A DNA stretch of 33,896 bases from an uncultured Bacteroidota bacterium. GTDB lineage: Bacteria; Bacteroidota; Bacteroidia; Chitinophagales; Saprospiraceae. The notes below the pieces were generated by a model. The model searched no databases. It saw nothing but the letters and a program-made list of their open reading frames with translations, and was not told the origin of the DNA. The DNA lies in contig CALMBD010000057.1 of NCBI GenBank assembly GCA_937861115.1, positions 1 through 33,896 on the forward strand. The letters are read 5' to 3'. Made by a program: the position numbers and the translations under genes. Below are positions 14,846-23,550 of the stretch, piece by piece. Each line of letters opens with the position of its first letter. The first letter of the stretch is position 1.

Positions 14846-15275
14846 CGTGGACAATATTACCCAGCTCCGCCGGCAGAAAGCGCTGCTGAAATCAAAAATT
14901 GATTCAGAACGCACTGAACTGAAGGCTATGTGGCAGCAATTGCGCACGGAATACGAACCTGCCCAACTGGCTACAAGTGTAGCCCAGAATTTACTGGGTA
15001 TCGGTGAACGTCCGGGAAATGCCGGAGGTCTGGCCGGTCCGATTAAACTGGTTGCCGATCTGTTCGTGCGTGATCCGAGATACAAACTATTGTTCAAGTT
15101 TATCGCGCCGATGGTGGTTTCTTCCGTACCTCGTTTGATGAAACAAGCCAAAGACAGTATCCCCGAAAGAACCCGGATTTATGGTGCATTGCGGCGTGGT
15201 GTCGCCAACCTCCGGGGAAAGTTGCGCAGAAAAAAAGCCCAACCGGATGACCTGGAAGCAGACGCCAGATCCTGA
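14820..15275 (+). CDS. Hypothetical protein, coiled-coil N-terminus, basic C-terminus
   Basis: A 151-residue protein of no recognised family. The N-terminal third (RRQKALLKSKIDSERTELKAM) is a probable coiled coil. The middle (LLGIGERPGNAGGLAGPIKLVADLFVRDPRYKLLFKFIAPMVVSSVPRLM) is amphipathic to weakly hydrophobic and could lie on a membrane. The end is strongly basic (GKLRRKKAQPDD). The ATG at 14820 overlaps the upstream gene by 26 nt; a GTG at 14848, just after that gene's TGA, is an alternative start and would remove only nine residues or so. Its position between a holin-X-like and a YtxH-like gene suggests an envelope or stress role, but only by association. Confidence 0.6.
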   Translation: MTILKTRADVDNITQLRRQKALLKSKIDSERTELKAMWQQLRTEYEPAQLATSVAQNLLGIGERPGNAGGLAGPIKLVADLFVRDPRYKLLFKFIAPMVVSSVPRLMKQAKDSIPERTRIYGALRRGVANLRGKLRRKKAQPDDLEADARS

Positions 15276-15298
15276 GCACATAACCAAACTAACCAACC

Positions 15299-15517
15299 AT
15301 GGAAAAGCGAAATACAGTTGAATTGTTACTTGCCGGCGCCCTCTTGGGCGGAGCCTTTTATTTTTTGTTCTTCACAGAACGCGGAAACCAATTCCGGGAG
15401 CGCATGATCGATGTCGCTGCTGACAAACTGGACGACTTGCTGGAAAGCCTGGAAAAAGAATTGTCCGAATTGGAAATGGGGGTTAGTAAAATCTCCGAAA
15501 CAAAAGATCTCTCCTGA
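15299..15517 (+). CDS. YtxH-like small membrane protein
   Basis: A 72-residue protein with one membrane segment near the N-terminus (VELLLAGALLGGAFYFLFF), followed directly by a charged coiled-coil helix (TERGNQFRERMIDVAADKLDDLLESLEKELSELEM). The glycine-containing helix plus a long amphipathic helix is the YtxH (general-stress, gas-vesicle-like) pattern, here without enough length for certainty. The start follows a CCAACC-type leader 23 nt after the preceding gene. No independent promoter is seen, so it is probably the last gene of the 14483-15517 unit. Confidence 0.65.
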   Translation: MEKRNTVELLLAGALLGGAFYFLFFTERGNQFRERMIDVAADKLDDLLESLEKELSELEMGVSKISETKDLS

Positions 15518-15593
15518 ATTTTCTTAAAAGGAAATTTTGCGACAACATCATTGATCAGACGTTGTTTGCTTTTTAATGTCCTTTACTATGCAA

Positions 15594-15601
15594 TATCTTT
15601 G
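15594..15601 (+). promoter_or_regulatory. -7-like element before fadB
   Basis: TATCTTTG, identical to the -7 of the 6080 operon, lies 46 nt before the ATG at 15647. A TTTG occurs upstream but 25 nt away, longer than normal, so the -33 is uncertain. Confidence 0.4.
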
Positions 15602-15646
15602 CCCGGCGAATTTTCGCTTAGTGGCACGGATTAAAGTTTTCCCTAC

Positions 15647-18046
15647 ATGCTCAATAAACATATCAAAAAAGTAGCTGTGCTTGGCTCCGGACTCATGGGA
15701 ACGGGCATTGCAGCGCACCTTGCCGGTTGTGGCATCGAGGTGCTTATGTTGGACATACTGCCCAACGACCTGAATGAAAAAGATGCTAAAAAACCGGAGG
15801 CCCGTAACCGCATCGGGAATAGTGCATTGCAGACGGCATTGAAAGCAAAACCGGCGCCGTTTTACGACAACAAATTCGCTTCACGGATCACGGTTGGCAA
15901 TTTTGAAGATGATTTTCCCAAAATCAAAAGCTGTGACTGGATCATTGAAGTAGTGGTAGAGCGACTGGATATAAAAAAGCAGGTTTTTGAAAAAGTGGAG
16001 CAGCATCGATCCAAAGGATCTTTGGTAACATCCAATACATCGGGTATCCCCATTCACCTGATGGCAGAAGGCAGAAGCGACGATTTCAAAAAGAACTTCT
16101 GCGGCACACACTTCTTTAACCCTGTGCGCTACATGCGCTTGCTGGAGATTATTCCGACCCCCGATACGGATCAGGCTGTAGTGGATTTCTTCATGCACTT
16201 TGGCGACGTTTTCCTCGGCAAGCAAACTGTTCTGTGCAAGGATACGCCGGCCTTTATAGCCAACCGGGTCGGTGTGTATGCCATGGCCAAAATATTTCAG
16301 CTCACCCACGAACTCGGACTTGGCATCGATACTGCCGATGCGCTCACCGGGCCGGCCATAGGTCGCCCGAAAACCGGAACCTTCCGTCTGGCCGACCTGG
16401 TGGGTATGGATACCGCAGTACACGTGATCAACGGAATGCGACAGAATTGCCCCGACGATGAGCAGGTCGCAGCATTGGAGGTTCCGAAGTTTCTGACTTT
16501 CCTGACGGACAACAAATTTTATGGCAATAAATCCGGACAGGGCTTTTATAAAAAAACAGGTGAAAAGGACCCGAAAGGACGTCCGGTGGTACTGGCCCTG
16601 AATCTCGAAACACTCGAATACACCCAGAGTCAGAAAGAGAAATTACCGGTCCTGGATACACTCAAACAAATCGACGAACTGCCACGCAGGATCAAGGCAG
16701 TTTTTAAAGCCGACGACAAGGGTGCTCAATTGCTGCAACGCTCGTTCCTGGGCTTGTTCGCTTATGTCAGCAACCGCGTTCCGGAAATATCGGATACGTT
16801 GTACGCCGTCGACGATGCACTGCGTGCGGGCTTTGCCTGGGAAGCAGGCCCTTTCCAGTACTGGGATATGGCCGGCGTGGCAGAATGTGTGGAGCGCGCC
16901 GAAAAACAGGGTGAAAAGATCGGCTCCTGGGTAAAAGAAATGCTTCAGGCAGGACATACGTCTTTTTATAAAATTGAAAACGGGATACGGAAATACTACG
17001 ACCTGCGCAGCAAGTCGTACCAACCCTTGCCCGGTGGAGCGTCGTTCATCCTGCTCGACAACTACCGCTCCAACAAGCCGGTATATACCAACGCCGAGTG
17101 TACGTTGCACGATATTGGCGACGGTGTGTTGTGCCTTGAATTTCACTCCAAGATGAATGCCATTGGCGAAGGCATCCTCCGGGGCATCAATGACAGTATA
17201 CAAATTGCCGAAGAGCAGGGCTGGAAAGGGATGGTCATCGGCAACAACGCCCAGAATTTCACCGTTGGCGCCAATCTGATGATGATTGCAATGATGGCCT
17301 ACCAGCAGGAATGGGATGAGTTGAACCAGGCCGTCAATATATTTCAGCAAACTTCCATGCGTATCCGCTATTCATCTATTCCGGTCGTCATTGCCACACA
17401 GGGGTATGTTTTCGGAGGGGGCTGCGAATTTTCCATGCATGCCGATGCTGTAGTTGCCGCTGCTGAAAGTTATATCGGACTGGTAGAAGTTGGTGTTGGT
17501 ATTATCCCCGGCGGTGGCGGAACGAAGGAATTTGCCGTTCGCCTGTCCGATGAAATTACGAAGGAGGGTGACGTACAGATACCGCGTCTTATCGACAAAT
17601 TCAAAAGTATTGCCACTGCCCAGGTAGCCACATCAGCGTATGAGGCATTCAACTTTGGGTACCTGCTTCCACAGAAAGACCAGGTAGTGCACAACACTGC
17701 CCGCAATATCAGTGAAGCGAAGGCGAAGGTGCTGGAACTGGCCGATGACTATGTGATGCCTATTCAACGCAAGGACGTGTATGTGCTGGGCCGCACAGGC
17801 CTCGGTGCTTTGTATATCGCTGCACACTCGCTAAAACTTGGTCACTATGCTTCCGAGCACGATATCAAGATCGCAAAGAAAGTGGCATATGTACTTTGCG
17901 GCGGTGATCTTACCAGCCCGCAAACCGTTAGCGAGCAATATTTGTTAGACATAGAGCGGGAAATGTTTTTGTCCCTGTGCGGAGAACAAAAGACCCTGGA
18001 ACGCATCCAGTTCATGCTGGAAAATGGAAAACCATTGAGAAACTGA
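15647..18046 (+). CDS. fadB: 3-hydroxyacyl-CoA dehydrogenase / enoyl-CoA hydratase
   Basis: A 799-residue bifunctional beta-oxidation enzyme that hydrates trans-2-enoyl-CoA and oxidises the 3-hydroxyacyl-CoA with NAD. The dehydrogenase comes first: a Rossmann motif in KKVAVLGSGLMGTGIAAHLA (about 7-26), the catalytic His region GTHFFNPVRYMRLLEII, and a C-terminal HCDH domain with ANRVGVYAM and GPAIGRPKTGTFRLADLVG. The crotonase half follows (about 490-700), with the oxyanion-loop region FTVGANL and GYVFGGGCEFSMHADAVVAA, EVGVGIIPGGGGT carrying the two expected glutamates. This order is the reverse of E. coli FadB and is the form common in Bacteroidota. It is followed after 17 nt by fadA, so the pair is an operon. 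Confidence 0.92.
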   Translation: MLNKHIKKVAVLGSGLMGTGIAAHLAGCGIEVLMLDILPNDLNEKDAKKPEARNRIGNSALQTALKAKPAPFYDNKFASRITVGNFEDDFPKIKSCDWIIEVVVERLDIKKQVFEKVEQHRSKGSLVTSNTSGIPIHLMAEGRSDDFKKNFCGTHFFNPVRYMRLLEIIPTPDTDQAVVDFFMHFGDVFLGKQTVLCKDTPAFIANRVGVYAMAKIFQLTHELGLGIDTADALTGPAIGRPKTGTFRLADLVGMDTAVHVINGMRQNCPDDEQVAALEVPKFLTFLTDNKFYGNKSGQGFYKKTGEKDPKGRPVVLALNLETLEYTQSQKEKLPVLDTLKQIDELPRRIKAVFKADDKGAQLLQRSFLGLFAYVSNRVPEISDTLYAVDDALRAGFAWEAGPFQYWDMAGVAECVERAEKQGEKIGSWVKEMLQAGHTSFYKIENGIRKYYDLRSKSYQPLPGGASFILLDNYRSNKPVYTNAECTLHDIGDGVLCLEFHSKMNAIGEGILRGINDSIQIAEEQGWKGMVIGNNAQNFTVGANLMMIAMMAYQQEWDELNQAVNIFQQTSMRIRYSSIPVVIATQGYVFGGGCEFSMHADAVVAAAESYIGLVEVGVGIIPGGGGTKEFAVRLSDEITKEGDVQIPRLIDKFKSIATAQVATSAYEAFNFGYLLPQKDQVVHNTARNISEAKAKVLELADDYVMPIQRKDVYVLGRTGLGALYIAAHSLKLGHYASEHDIKIAKKVAYVLCGGDLTSPQTVSEQYLLDIEREMFLSLCGEQKTLERIQFMLENGKPLRN

Positions 18047-18063
18047 TAAATCAACAATCCATC

Positions 18064-19239
18064 ATGCAAGAAGCATATATTATCACCGGATATCGCACCG
18101 CCGTTGGCAAAGCCGGAAAAGGCGGATTCAAGTCATATCGATCAGACGACCTTGCGGTCGATGTGATCAAACACCTGCTGGCGCAAGTGCCGCAACTCGA
18201 TCCGAAAATGGTAGACGACTGTATCGTCGGTTGTGCCAATCCGGAAGGTGAGCAAGGCTTGCAGATCGGTCGCCTTATTTCGGTACGTGCATTGGGTAAA
18301 GACGTCCCGGGTATGACGGTCAACCGGTATTGCGCATCGGGTCTCGAAACAATCAGTATTGCCGTTGCCAAGATACGCGCAGGGATGGGCCATTGTTATA
18401 TCGCCGGTGGGGCAGAAAGTATGTCGTTTATCCCGATGACCGGTTATAAACTCGCCCCCAACTATAATATTGCCGCCAATACTCCCGACTATCTGGTGGG
18501 TATGGGGCTTACGGCAGAGGCGGTTGCTCAAAAATGGAATATCTCCCGTGAAGATGCCGATGCCTTTTCCTACCGATCGCACCAACGCGCGGCTGCCGCC
18601 ATTGATGCCGGAAAATTCAGGGACGAGATTGTTCCGGTTCAGGTACCGGATGTATGGGTGGAAAACGATAAGCGGATGGAATCAGTTCACACTGTGGATA
18701 TGGATGAAGGCGTTCGCCGCGACACCACTGTTGAGGGTTTGGCAAAGCTCCGCCCTGCGTTTGCAAATGGTGGTGTAGTTACGGCAGGTAATTCATCCCA
18801 GACTTCCGATGGAGCGGCGTTTGTGCTGGTGATGTCGGAAGAGTTGATGAAGTCTTTGGGACTCCAGCCTGTTGCACGTTTGGCTGCCTGTGCCGTTGCC
18901 GGGGTAGAGCCGCTTTATATGGGTATTGGGCCATGCGCCGCGATCCCTAAAGCACTTAAGCAGGTCGGAATGAAACTCGATGAAATTGAGGCTATCGAAC
19001 TGAATGAAGCATTCGGAGCCCAGGCGCTTGCCGTGATCAGGGAGGCCGGATTGAACCCTGATATTGTAAATGTGAATGGTGGCGCTATTGCACTCGGGCA
19101 TCCGCTGGGCTGCACCGGCGCAAAATTGTCGGTACAGATACTGAACGAAATGCGCCGCAGTAACCAAAAATACGGGATGGTTACGGCATGTGTCGGTGGC
19201 GGGCAGGGCATAGCAGGGATATGGGAACGGTTGAATTAA
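18064..19239 (+). CDS. fadA: Acetyl-CoA acyltransferase (3-ketoacyl-CoA thiolase)
   Basis: A 391-residue thiolase that cleaves 3-ketoacyl-CoA with CoA to release acetyl-CoA, completing the beta-oxidation cycle with the upstream FadB. The nucleophile is Cys90 in [12 protein letters not shown]. The C-terminal catalytic pair is His346 in [15 protein letters not shown] and Cys376 in [15 protein letters not shown]. The N-terminal [20 protein letters not shown] and the [13 protein letters not shown] motif are typical. The ATG at 18064 is chosen over the in-frame upstream start at 17977, which lies inside fadB and would add 29 non-homologous residues. A strong hairpin lies 28 nt after the stop. Confidence 0.93.
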   Translation: MQEAYIITGYRTAVGKAGKGGFKSYRSDDLAVDVIKHLLAQVPQLDPKMVDDCIVGCANPEGEQGLQIGRLISVRALGKDVPGMTVNRYCASGLETISIAVAKIRAGMGHCYIAGGAESMSFIPMTGYKLAPNYNIAANTPDYLVGMGLTAEAVAQKWNISREDADAFSYRSHQRAAAAIDAGKFRDEIVPVQVPDVWVENDKRMESVHTVDMDEGVRRDTTVEGLAKLRPAFANGGVVTAGNSSQTSDGAAFVLVMSEELMKSLGLQPVARLAACAVAGVEPLYMGIGPCAAIPKALKQVGMKLDEIEAIELNEAFGAQALAVIREAGLNPDIVNVNGGAIALGHPLGCTGAKLSVQILNEMRRSNQKYGMVTACVGGGQGIAGIWERLN

Positions 19240-19266
19240 AGAATTAATAGATACTTCAAGTTATTC

Positions 19267-19302
19267 CGGGCCGGCTTCGTATGAAAATTCGAAGCCGGCC
19301 CG
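19267..19302 (+). terminator. Rho-independent terminator after fadBA
   Basis: A perfect 13-bp inverted repeat (CGGGCCGGCTTCG at 19267-19279 and its complement at 19290-19302) with a 10-nt loop, followed by TTTCATTTT. It starts 28 nt after the fadA stop. It is the strongest hairpin in the window. Confidence 0.8.
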
Positions 19303-19321
19303 TTTCATTTTCCAATAGCCG

Positions 19322-19329
19322 TACTTTTG
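19322..19329 (+). promoter_or_regulatory. -7-like element immediately before the OmpA/PD40 gene
   Basis: TACTTTTG ends only 8 nt before the ATG at 19338. If used, transcription would start at or within a few bases of the start codon, making a near-leaderless mRNA. No -33 box is visible; the fadA terminator occupies that place. Confidence 0.4.
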
Positions 19330-19337
19330 CCCGGATC

Positions 19338-20951
19338 ATGAAGAACACTACCCTGTTTTGTTTATTTATTCTCGTTGCTATTTGTCCTGCTTACGGACAG
19401 GATTTCAAACTGGAGAAGTTGCCGGATTTTATCAATTCACAATTTGATGAGATCACACCTGTGCCCAGTCGCGACGGGCAAACGCTTTTTTTTACCCGGG
19501 TTGGCTTTCCCGAGTTTGAACACACCTTCTTTATAGACAGCGTTGACCAGTTTGCAAAGTTGGCCCCCGATCAGTATGCCCGGGTACTGGCTGGCGCCTA
19601 TACGGATATCGCCGGTTCACCGGTATACAACCCTGAACGTTCTCCGTTCAACCAGGATGTATGGATGGCCACGGGTGATTCGGTCGGTGCGTTTTCGCGT
19701 GTGGTACACCCCGGTTTCCCGTTAAACAATGCATTGCCAAACAGCATTGTTACGATCACGCCGGATCCCAATGCCTATTATGTGATCAATCAATTTGACC
19801 AGCGGGGCGATATGCAGCGTGGTTTCTCGCTCATTCGAAAAACGGCGGATTCTATTGGCTGGGCCTTTCCTCTTCCGGTTGACATTCGTGATTATTATAC
19901 GATCACCTCCGATGTGAGTCTGACGATGAGTTTCGACGGACAGGTGCTTATCCTTTCCGCTGCGCGGTTCGATTCAAAGGATATGGATTTGTATGTGTGT
20001 TTCAGGGAGGGCGAAAACCGCTGGGGGGCTCCGCAACATCTTGGCACATCCGTGAATTCTGCCCGACGGGAAACGACTCCGTTTCTTTCTGAAGATAACA
20101 CGACGCTGTTTTTTTCTTCCAACAGGGAAGGTGGTAGTGATATCTATATTTGCCGGCGCCTCGATGATACCTGGAAAAACTGGTCTGCACCGTATAAGGC
20201 AGTCGAGCCGATCAATTCGTATGCCGACGACAGCCAGCCTTATTTCAATATGACATCAGGCTATCTTTATTTTACGTCAAAGCGCGATGGCAACAGCGAT
20301 ATCTACCGGGTGCAGATTGCCCCGCCCCAGCCTACCGAGATTGAAGTTATCGGGCGGGTCATCAATCGAAAAACAAAACAGGTCATTCCAAATGCCCGCG
20401 TGCAGTATGGCACAGATGGGAATACAACCAGTTTTGTTGTAGCAGAACAGGGCACCTTCCGGCTGAAAGTACCGAAGGGGGTCAGGTTCCAGTTCAAACC
20501 CGAAAAGCCGGGCTTTACCGGTGCTTCCGAGGAGATATTTTTTCGCCGCGATTACTATTATTTTAATGAGCACTACCTCGACTTGCCTATGGACCCGCTT
20601 GAGGTAAATGCCCGTATTGAATTGCGCCCCATCTTTTTTCAGCAATCCCAAGCGATTATCCTGGAAGAGTCTTTCGGCGAACTGGAGAGTCTTGCCCGAA
20701 CCATGAAGGAAATGCCCTCATTGTGTATTCGTATTGAAGGCCATACCGATAATGTGGGAAAGGCAGAAGACCTGATACGGTTGTCTGAAGAACGGGCGGA
20801 AGCGATCAAACTTTTTTTAATCGGGAAAGGAATTGCCGCAACAAGGATCGTAACGCTTGGGCAGGGACCAAAATATCCGATCAACGACAACAGCACCGAT
20901 GAACTCCGGGCGCAAAACCGCCGGGTTGAATTTATTATCACCAAAATTTGA
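19338..20951 (+). CDS. OmpA-family outer-membrane protein with PD40-like repeats
   Basis: A 537-residue protein with signal peptide MKNTTLFCLFILVAICPAYGQ. Residues about 25-330 contain WD40/PD40-like beta-propeller blades as in TolB, e.g. DGQTLFFTR, DGQVLILSAARFDSKDMDLYVC, DNTTLFFSSNREGGSDIYIC and SGYLYFTSKRDGNSDIYRV. A carboxypeptidase-regulatory or CNA-B-like beta-sandwich follows (about 340-430; VIGRVINRKTKQVIPNARV). The C-terminus is an OmpA peptidoglycan-binding domain (about 445-537; IRIEGHTDNVGKAEDLIRLSEERAEAI, then RRVEFIITK). This architecture is typical of Bacteroidota envelope proteins, some linked to T9SS (PorE-like). The ATG at 19338 is selected because it opens the signal peptide. 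thrC starts 11 nt after its stop, so both may be cotranscribed. Confidence 0.85.
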   Translation: MKNTTLFCLFILVAICPAYGQDFKLEKLPDFINSQFDEITPVPSRDGQTLFFTRVGFPEFEHTFFIDSVDQFAKLAPDQYARVLAGAYTDIAGSPVYNPERSPFNQDVWMATGDSVGAFSRVVHPGFPLNNALPNSIVTITPDPNAYYVINQFDQRGDMQRGFSLIRKTADSIGWAFPLPVDIRDYYTITSDVSLTMSFDGQVLILSAARFDSKDMDLYVCFREGENRWGAPQHLGTSVNSARRETTPFLSEDNTTLFFSSNREGGSDIYICRRLDDTWKNWSAPYKAVEPINSYADDSQPYFNMTSGYLYFTSKRDGNSDIYRVQIAPPQPTEIEVIGRVINRKTKQVIPNARVQYGTDGNTTSFVVAEQGTFRLKVPKGVRFQFKPEKPGFTGASEEIFFRRDYYYFNEHYLDLPMDPLEVNARIELRPIFFQQSQAIILEESFGELESLARTMKEMPSLCIRIEGHTDNVGKAEDLIRLSEERAEAIKLFLIGKGIAATRIVTLGQGPKYPINDNSTDELRAQNRRVEFIITKI

Positions 20952-20962
20952 ACCGCCTGCGT

Positions 20963-22264
20963 ATGTATCTGTACAGCACCAATAATCCTGCTTTGCGGGT
21001 AACGTTTAAGGATGCCGTTTTTCAAGGGCTGCCGCCTGATAACGGATTGTTCATGCCGCTTGAAATACCACAATTGCCTGCAGGTTTTATGGAAAACCTT
21101 CCCGGGTATTCATTTCAGGAGATCGCCTTTGCGGTAGCGCAGAAGTTGCTTCATGCAGATATTCCCGACGCAGACCTTCAAACGATCATAGAAAACGCGG
21201 TAACCTTCCCGGCCCCGGTTGTCAGGCTGGATGAGCAAACCTTCATTCTTGAACTATTTCACGGTCCTTCTCTTGCCTTTAAAGACTTTGGCGCCAGATT
21301 TATGGCGCAGACAATGTCCTATTTTAACAAGAATGAATCAAGGGAACTCGTGATTTTGGTAGCCACTTCCGGCGATACCGGCGGGGCAGTAGCAGCAGGG
21401 TTTCTACACACGCCGGGAATAAAAGTTGTTATTCTGTATCCATCAGGTAAAGTAAGTCCGTTGCAGGAAAAACAACTGACTACGCTTGGCGCGAATATTA
21501 CAGCCCTTGAGGTAGCGGGCACTTTTGACGACTGCCAGGCATTGGTAAAAAGGGCCTTTCTGGATACAGATCTCCGACAGGCAATAAGGATGAGCTCTGC
21601 CAACAGTATCAATATCGCCCGCCTGATTCCACAAATGTTCTATTATTTTGAATCGTGGAAACAACTGCCCAAGGCCGACTACCCTACTGTGTTTACGGTT
21701 CCTTCCGGCAACTTCGGCAACCTGACTGCCGGTTTAATGGCCAGGCAAATGGGACTTCCTGTACACAGGTTTATTGCAGCAACAAATGCGAATGACGTCG
21801 TGCCAAAATATCTGGAAAGCGGCGAATACACACCTCGGCAATCTATCCCTACAATTTCTAACGCCATGGATGTCGGCGCGCCGTCGAACTTTGCCCGTAT
21901 GCTCGATTTGTATGGTTCCACGTGGAACACGCTGCGCTCCTGGGTTTCCGGATATGCGTTTTCCGACGAACAAACCAAAGAGGCTATGCGTGAAGTTGAT
22001 ACCAGGTATCGTTATGTTATGGACCCACATGGTGCTGTGGGGTACCTGGCTTTTCGGAGATTTCAAGCCGAAGAACCCAATACCCGATCTGTAATTCTTG
22101 AAACGGCGCACCCGGCCAAATTTCTCGAAGAGGTTGAGTCTATTCTTGGGCACACGATTGAAGTGCCGGAGCGGCTTGCAGTATTGCGAAAAAAAGAAAA
22201 GCAATCCGTATCTATGCCGGCCGATTTTCAAGTATTCAAGGAATGGTTGGCAACGCACTATTGA
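20963..22264 (+). CDS. thrC: Threonine synthase
   Basis: A 433-residue PLP enzyme converting O-phospho-L-homoserine to L-threonine, the last step of threonine synthesis. The N-terminus YLYSTNNPALRVTFKDAVFQGLPPDNGLFMP is typical. The PLP lysine is Lys107 in GPSLAFKDFGARF; the phosphate/PLP-binding loop is ATSGDTGGAVAAGF; VPSGNFGNLTAGLMARQMGLP is also conserved. The ATG at 20963 is preferred over an in-frame TTG overlapping the upstream stop. It is a type with a short C-terminus (433 residues). thrA/thrB are not present here, so the gene stands apart from the usual thrABC cluster. A parS-like palindrome is embedded in the codons for GSTWNT at 21914-21929. Confidence 0.93.
   Translation: MYLYSTNNPALRVTFKDAVFQGLPPDNGLFMPLEIPQLPAGFMENLPGYSFQEIAFAVAQKLLHADIPDADLQTIIENAVTFPAPVVRLDEQTFILELFHGPSLAFKDFGARFMAQTMSYFNKNESRELVILVATSGDTGGAVAAGFLHTPGIKVVILYPSGKVSPLQEKQLTTLGANITALEVAGTFDDCQALVKRAFLDTDLRQAIRMSSANSINIARLIPQMFYYFESWKQLPKADYPTVFTVPSGNFGNLTAGLMARQMGLPVHRFIAATNANDVVPKYLESGEYTPRQSIPTISNAMDVGAPSNFARMLDLYGSTWNTLRSWVSGYAFSDEQTKEAMREVDTRYRYVMDPHGAVGYLAFRRFQAEEPNTRSVILETAHPAKFLEEVESILGHTIEVPERLAVLRKKEKQSVSMPADFQVFKEWLATHY
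21914..21929. promoter_or_regulatory. parS-like ParB-binding palindrome, site 1 (inside thrC)
   Basis: GGTTCCACGTGGAACA contains the perfect 14-bp palindrome GTTCCACGTGGAAC and matches TGTTCCACGTGGAACA, a form of the widely conserved bacterial parS, at 15 of 16 positions; the central CACGTG is intact. It lies within coding sequence, which is common for parS. Confidence 0.6.
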
Positions 22265-22269
22265 ATGCA

Positions 22270-22285
22270 TGTTCCACGTGGAACG
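22270..22285. promoter_or_regulatory. parS-like ParB-binding palindrome, site 2 (after thrC)
   Basis: TGTTCCACGTGGAACG has the same perfect 14-bp core as site 1 and again 15 of 16 parS positions, mismatched at the opposite end. It lies 5 nt after the thrC stop, 356 bp from site 1, in the 99-nt gap before the oxidoreductase gene. Confidence 0.65.
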
Positions 22286-22363
22286 CCGCCTGTGTAGTGT
22301 CGGGTGACTCCGAATTGCCGTACATTGGCTCAGATTATACTGTTTATTTAAAACGATTGTTGC

Positions 22364-23515
22364 ATGAAACAAAAAATACGCATGGGTATGGTTGGCGGAG
22401 GCCTCGGCGCTTTTATTGGCGGGGTGCACCGAATGGCAGCGGCTTTGGATGGCGAAATCGAACTTGTCTGCGGGGCTTTTAGCAGCGACCCTGAGAAATC
22501 AAAACGATCGGGGGCAGAATTGGGCTTGCCTCCCGATCGATGCTACGGTACATTTCAGGATATGATCAGGCGTGAAAAACGGCTTAGCCCAAACAAGCGC
22601 ATGCAAATAGTAAGTATTGTAACGCCCAACCATGTGCATTTTGCTCCCACAAAAATGGCGCTGGAAAACGGCTTTCATGTTATCTGCGACAAGCCGCTCG
22701 CTTTTAATATGAAAGAAGCGCAAACGCTGGAGCGGGTAGTTGAAAAATCAGGACAACTGTTTGCCCTTACCCATAACTATACGGGTTATCCGATGGTAAA
22801 GCAGGCGCGTCAAATGATCCTGCACGGTGAAATAGGTAAAATCCGTAAGGTTGTGGTTGAATATCCGCAAGGCTGGCTAAGCACCAATGTGGAGTCTTCC
22901 GGACAAAAACAGGCTGCCTGGCGTACGGATCCTCAACGCAGTGGAATCGCCGGCGCTATGGGTGATATTGGTACGCATGCGGAGAACCTTGCAGAATATG
23001 TGACCGGACTACAGATCACTGCGCTTTGCGCCGACATCAGCATTTTTGTTCCGGGCAGGCAACTGGACGACGATGGCAATGTCCTGTTGCGTTTTGATAA
23101 CGGCGCCAAAGGTATTTTGCATGCCAGCCAGATTTGTGCCGGAGAAGAAAACAATCTCAATATTCGGGTTTACGGCGAAAAAGGCGGTCTGGAATGGCGT
23201 CAGATGGAACCCAATACACTGCTTGCAAAATGGCTGGACAAGCCAACCCAGGTGTATCGCACAGGCGTGGGCCAATTATACCCGGAGGCTCAGGCGCATA
23301 CCCGCATCCCGGCCGGGCACCCGGAGGGCTATCTGGAGGCCTTTGCTAATATATACCGCAATTTTGCCTATTGCGTTCGTGCAAGACTGGAAGGGAAAAC
23401 GCCTGATCCCATATACATGGACTTCCCTAAGGTACAGGATGGTGTCCGCGGTATGCGTTTTATCGATCGCGTTATCGCAAGTGGAAAAAGCAAGAATAAG
23501 TGGATAGAATTTTGA
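22364..23515 (+). CDS. Gfo/Idh/MocA-family NAD(P)-dependent oxidoreductase
   Basis: A 383-residue dehydrogenase. The N-terminal Rossmann domain begins with [20 protein letters not shown], and the family's (E/D)KP motif is present as CDKPLAF (Asp109-Lys110-Pro111), with the catalytic lysine. The C-terminal alpha/beta domain holds [22 protein letters not shown], where the DIGTHAENL segment supplies the usual Asp/His pair, and the beta-sheet stretch [18 protein letters not shown]. Members oxidise or reduce sugars, inositols or sugar nucleotides; the substrate is not determined here. There is no Tat signal, so it is cytoplasmic. It lies 99 nt after thrC and 35 nt before the glycosyltransferase gene, so a sugar-metabolism link is possible but weak. 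Confidence 0.85.
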   Translation: MKQKIRMGMVGGGLGAFIGGVHRMAAALDGEIELVCGAFSSDPEKSKRSGAELGLPPDRCYGTFQDMIRREKRLSPNKRMQIVSIVTPNHVHFAPTKMALENGFHVICDKPLAFNMKEAQTLERVVEKSGQLFALTHNYTGYPMVKQARQMILHGEIGKIRKVVVEYPQGWLSTNVESSGQKQAAWRTDPQRSGIAGAMGDIGTHAENLAEYVTGLQITALCADISIFVPGRQLDDDGNVLLRFDNGAKGILHASQICAGEENNLNIRVYGEKGGLEWRQMEPNTLLAKWLDKPTQVYRTGVGQLYPEAQAHTRIPAGHPEGYLEAFANIYRNFAYCVRARLEGKTPDPIYMDFPKVQDGVRGMRFIDRVIASGKSKNKWIEF

Positions 23516-23550
23516 GCCAACTATCACCCTAAACCACCAACTTTGCCGCC

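Noticed and set aside
14483-15517. Holin-like gene as evidence for a prophage
   Set aside because: No integrase, capsid, tail or endolysin genes are present; holin-X-like and YtxH-like genes are ordinary chromosomal neighbours in Bacteroidota.
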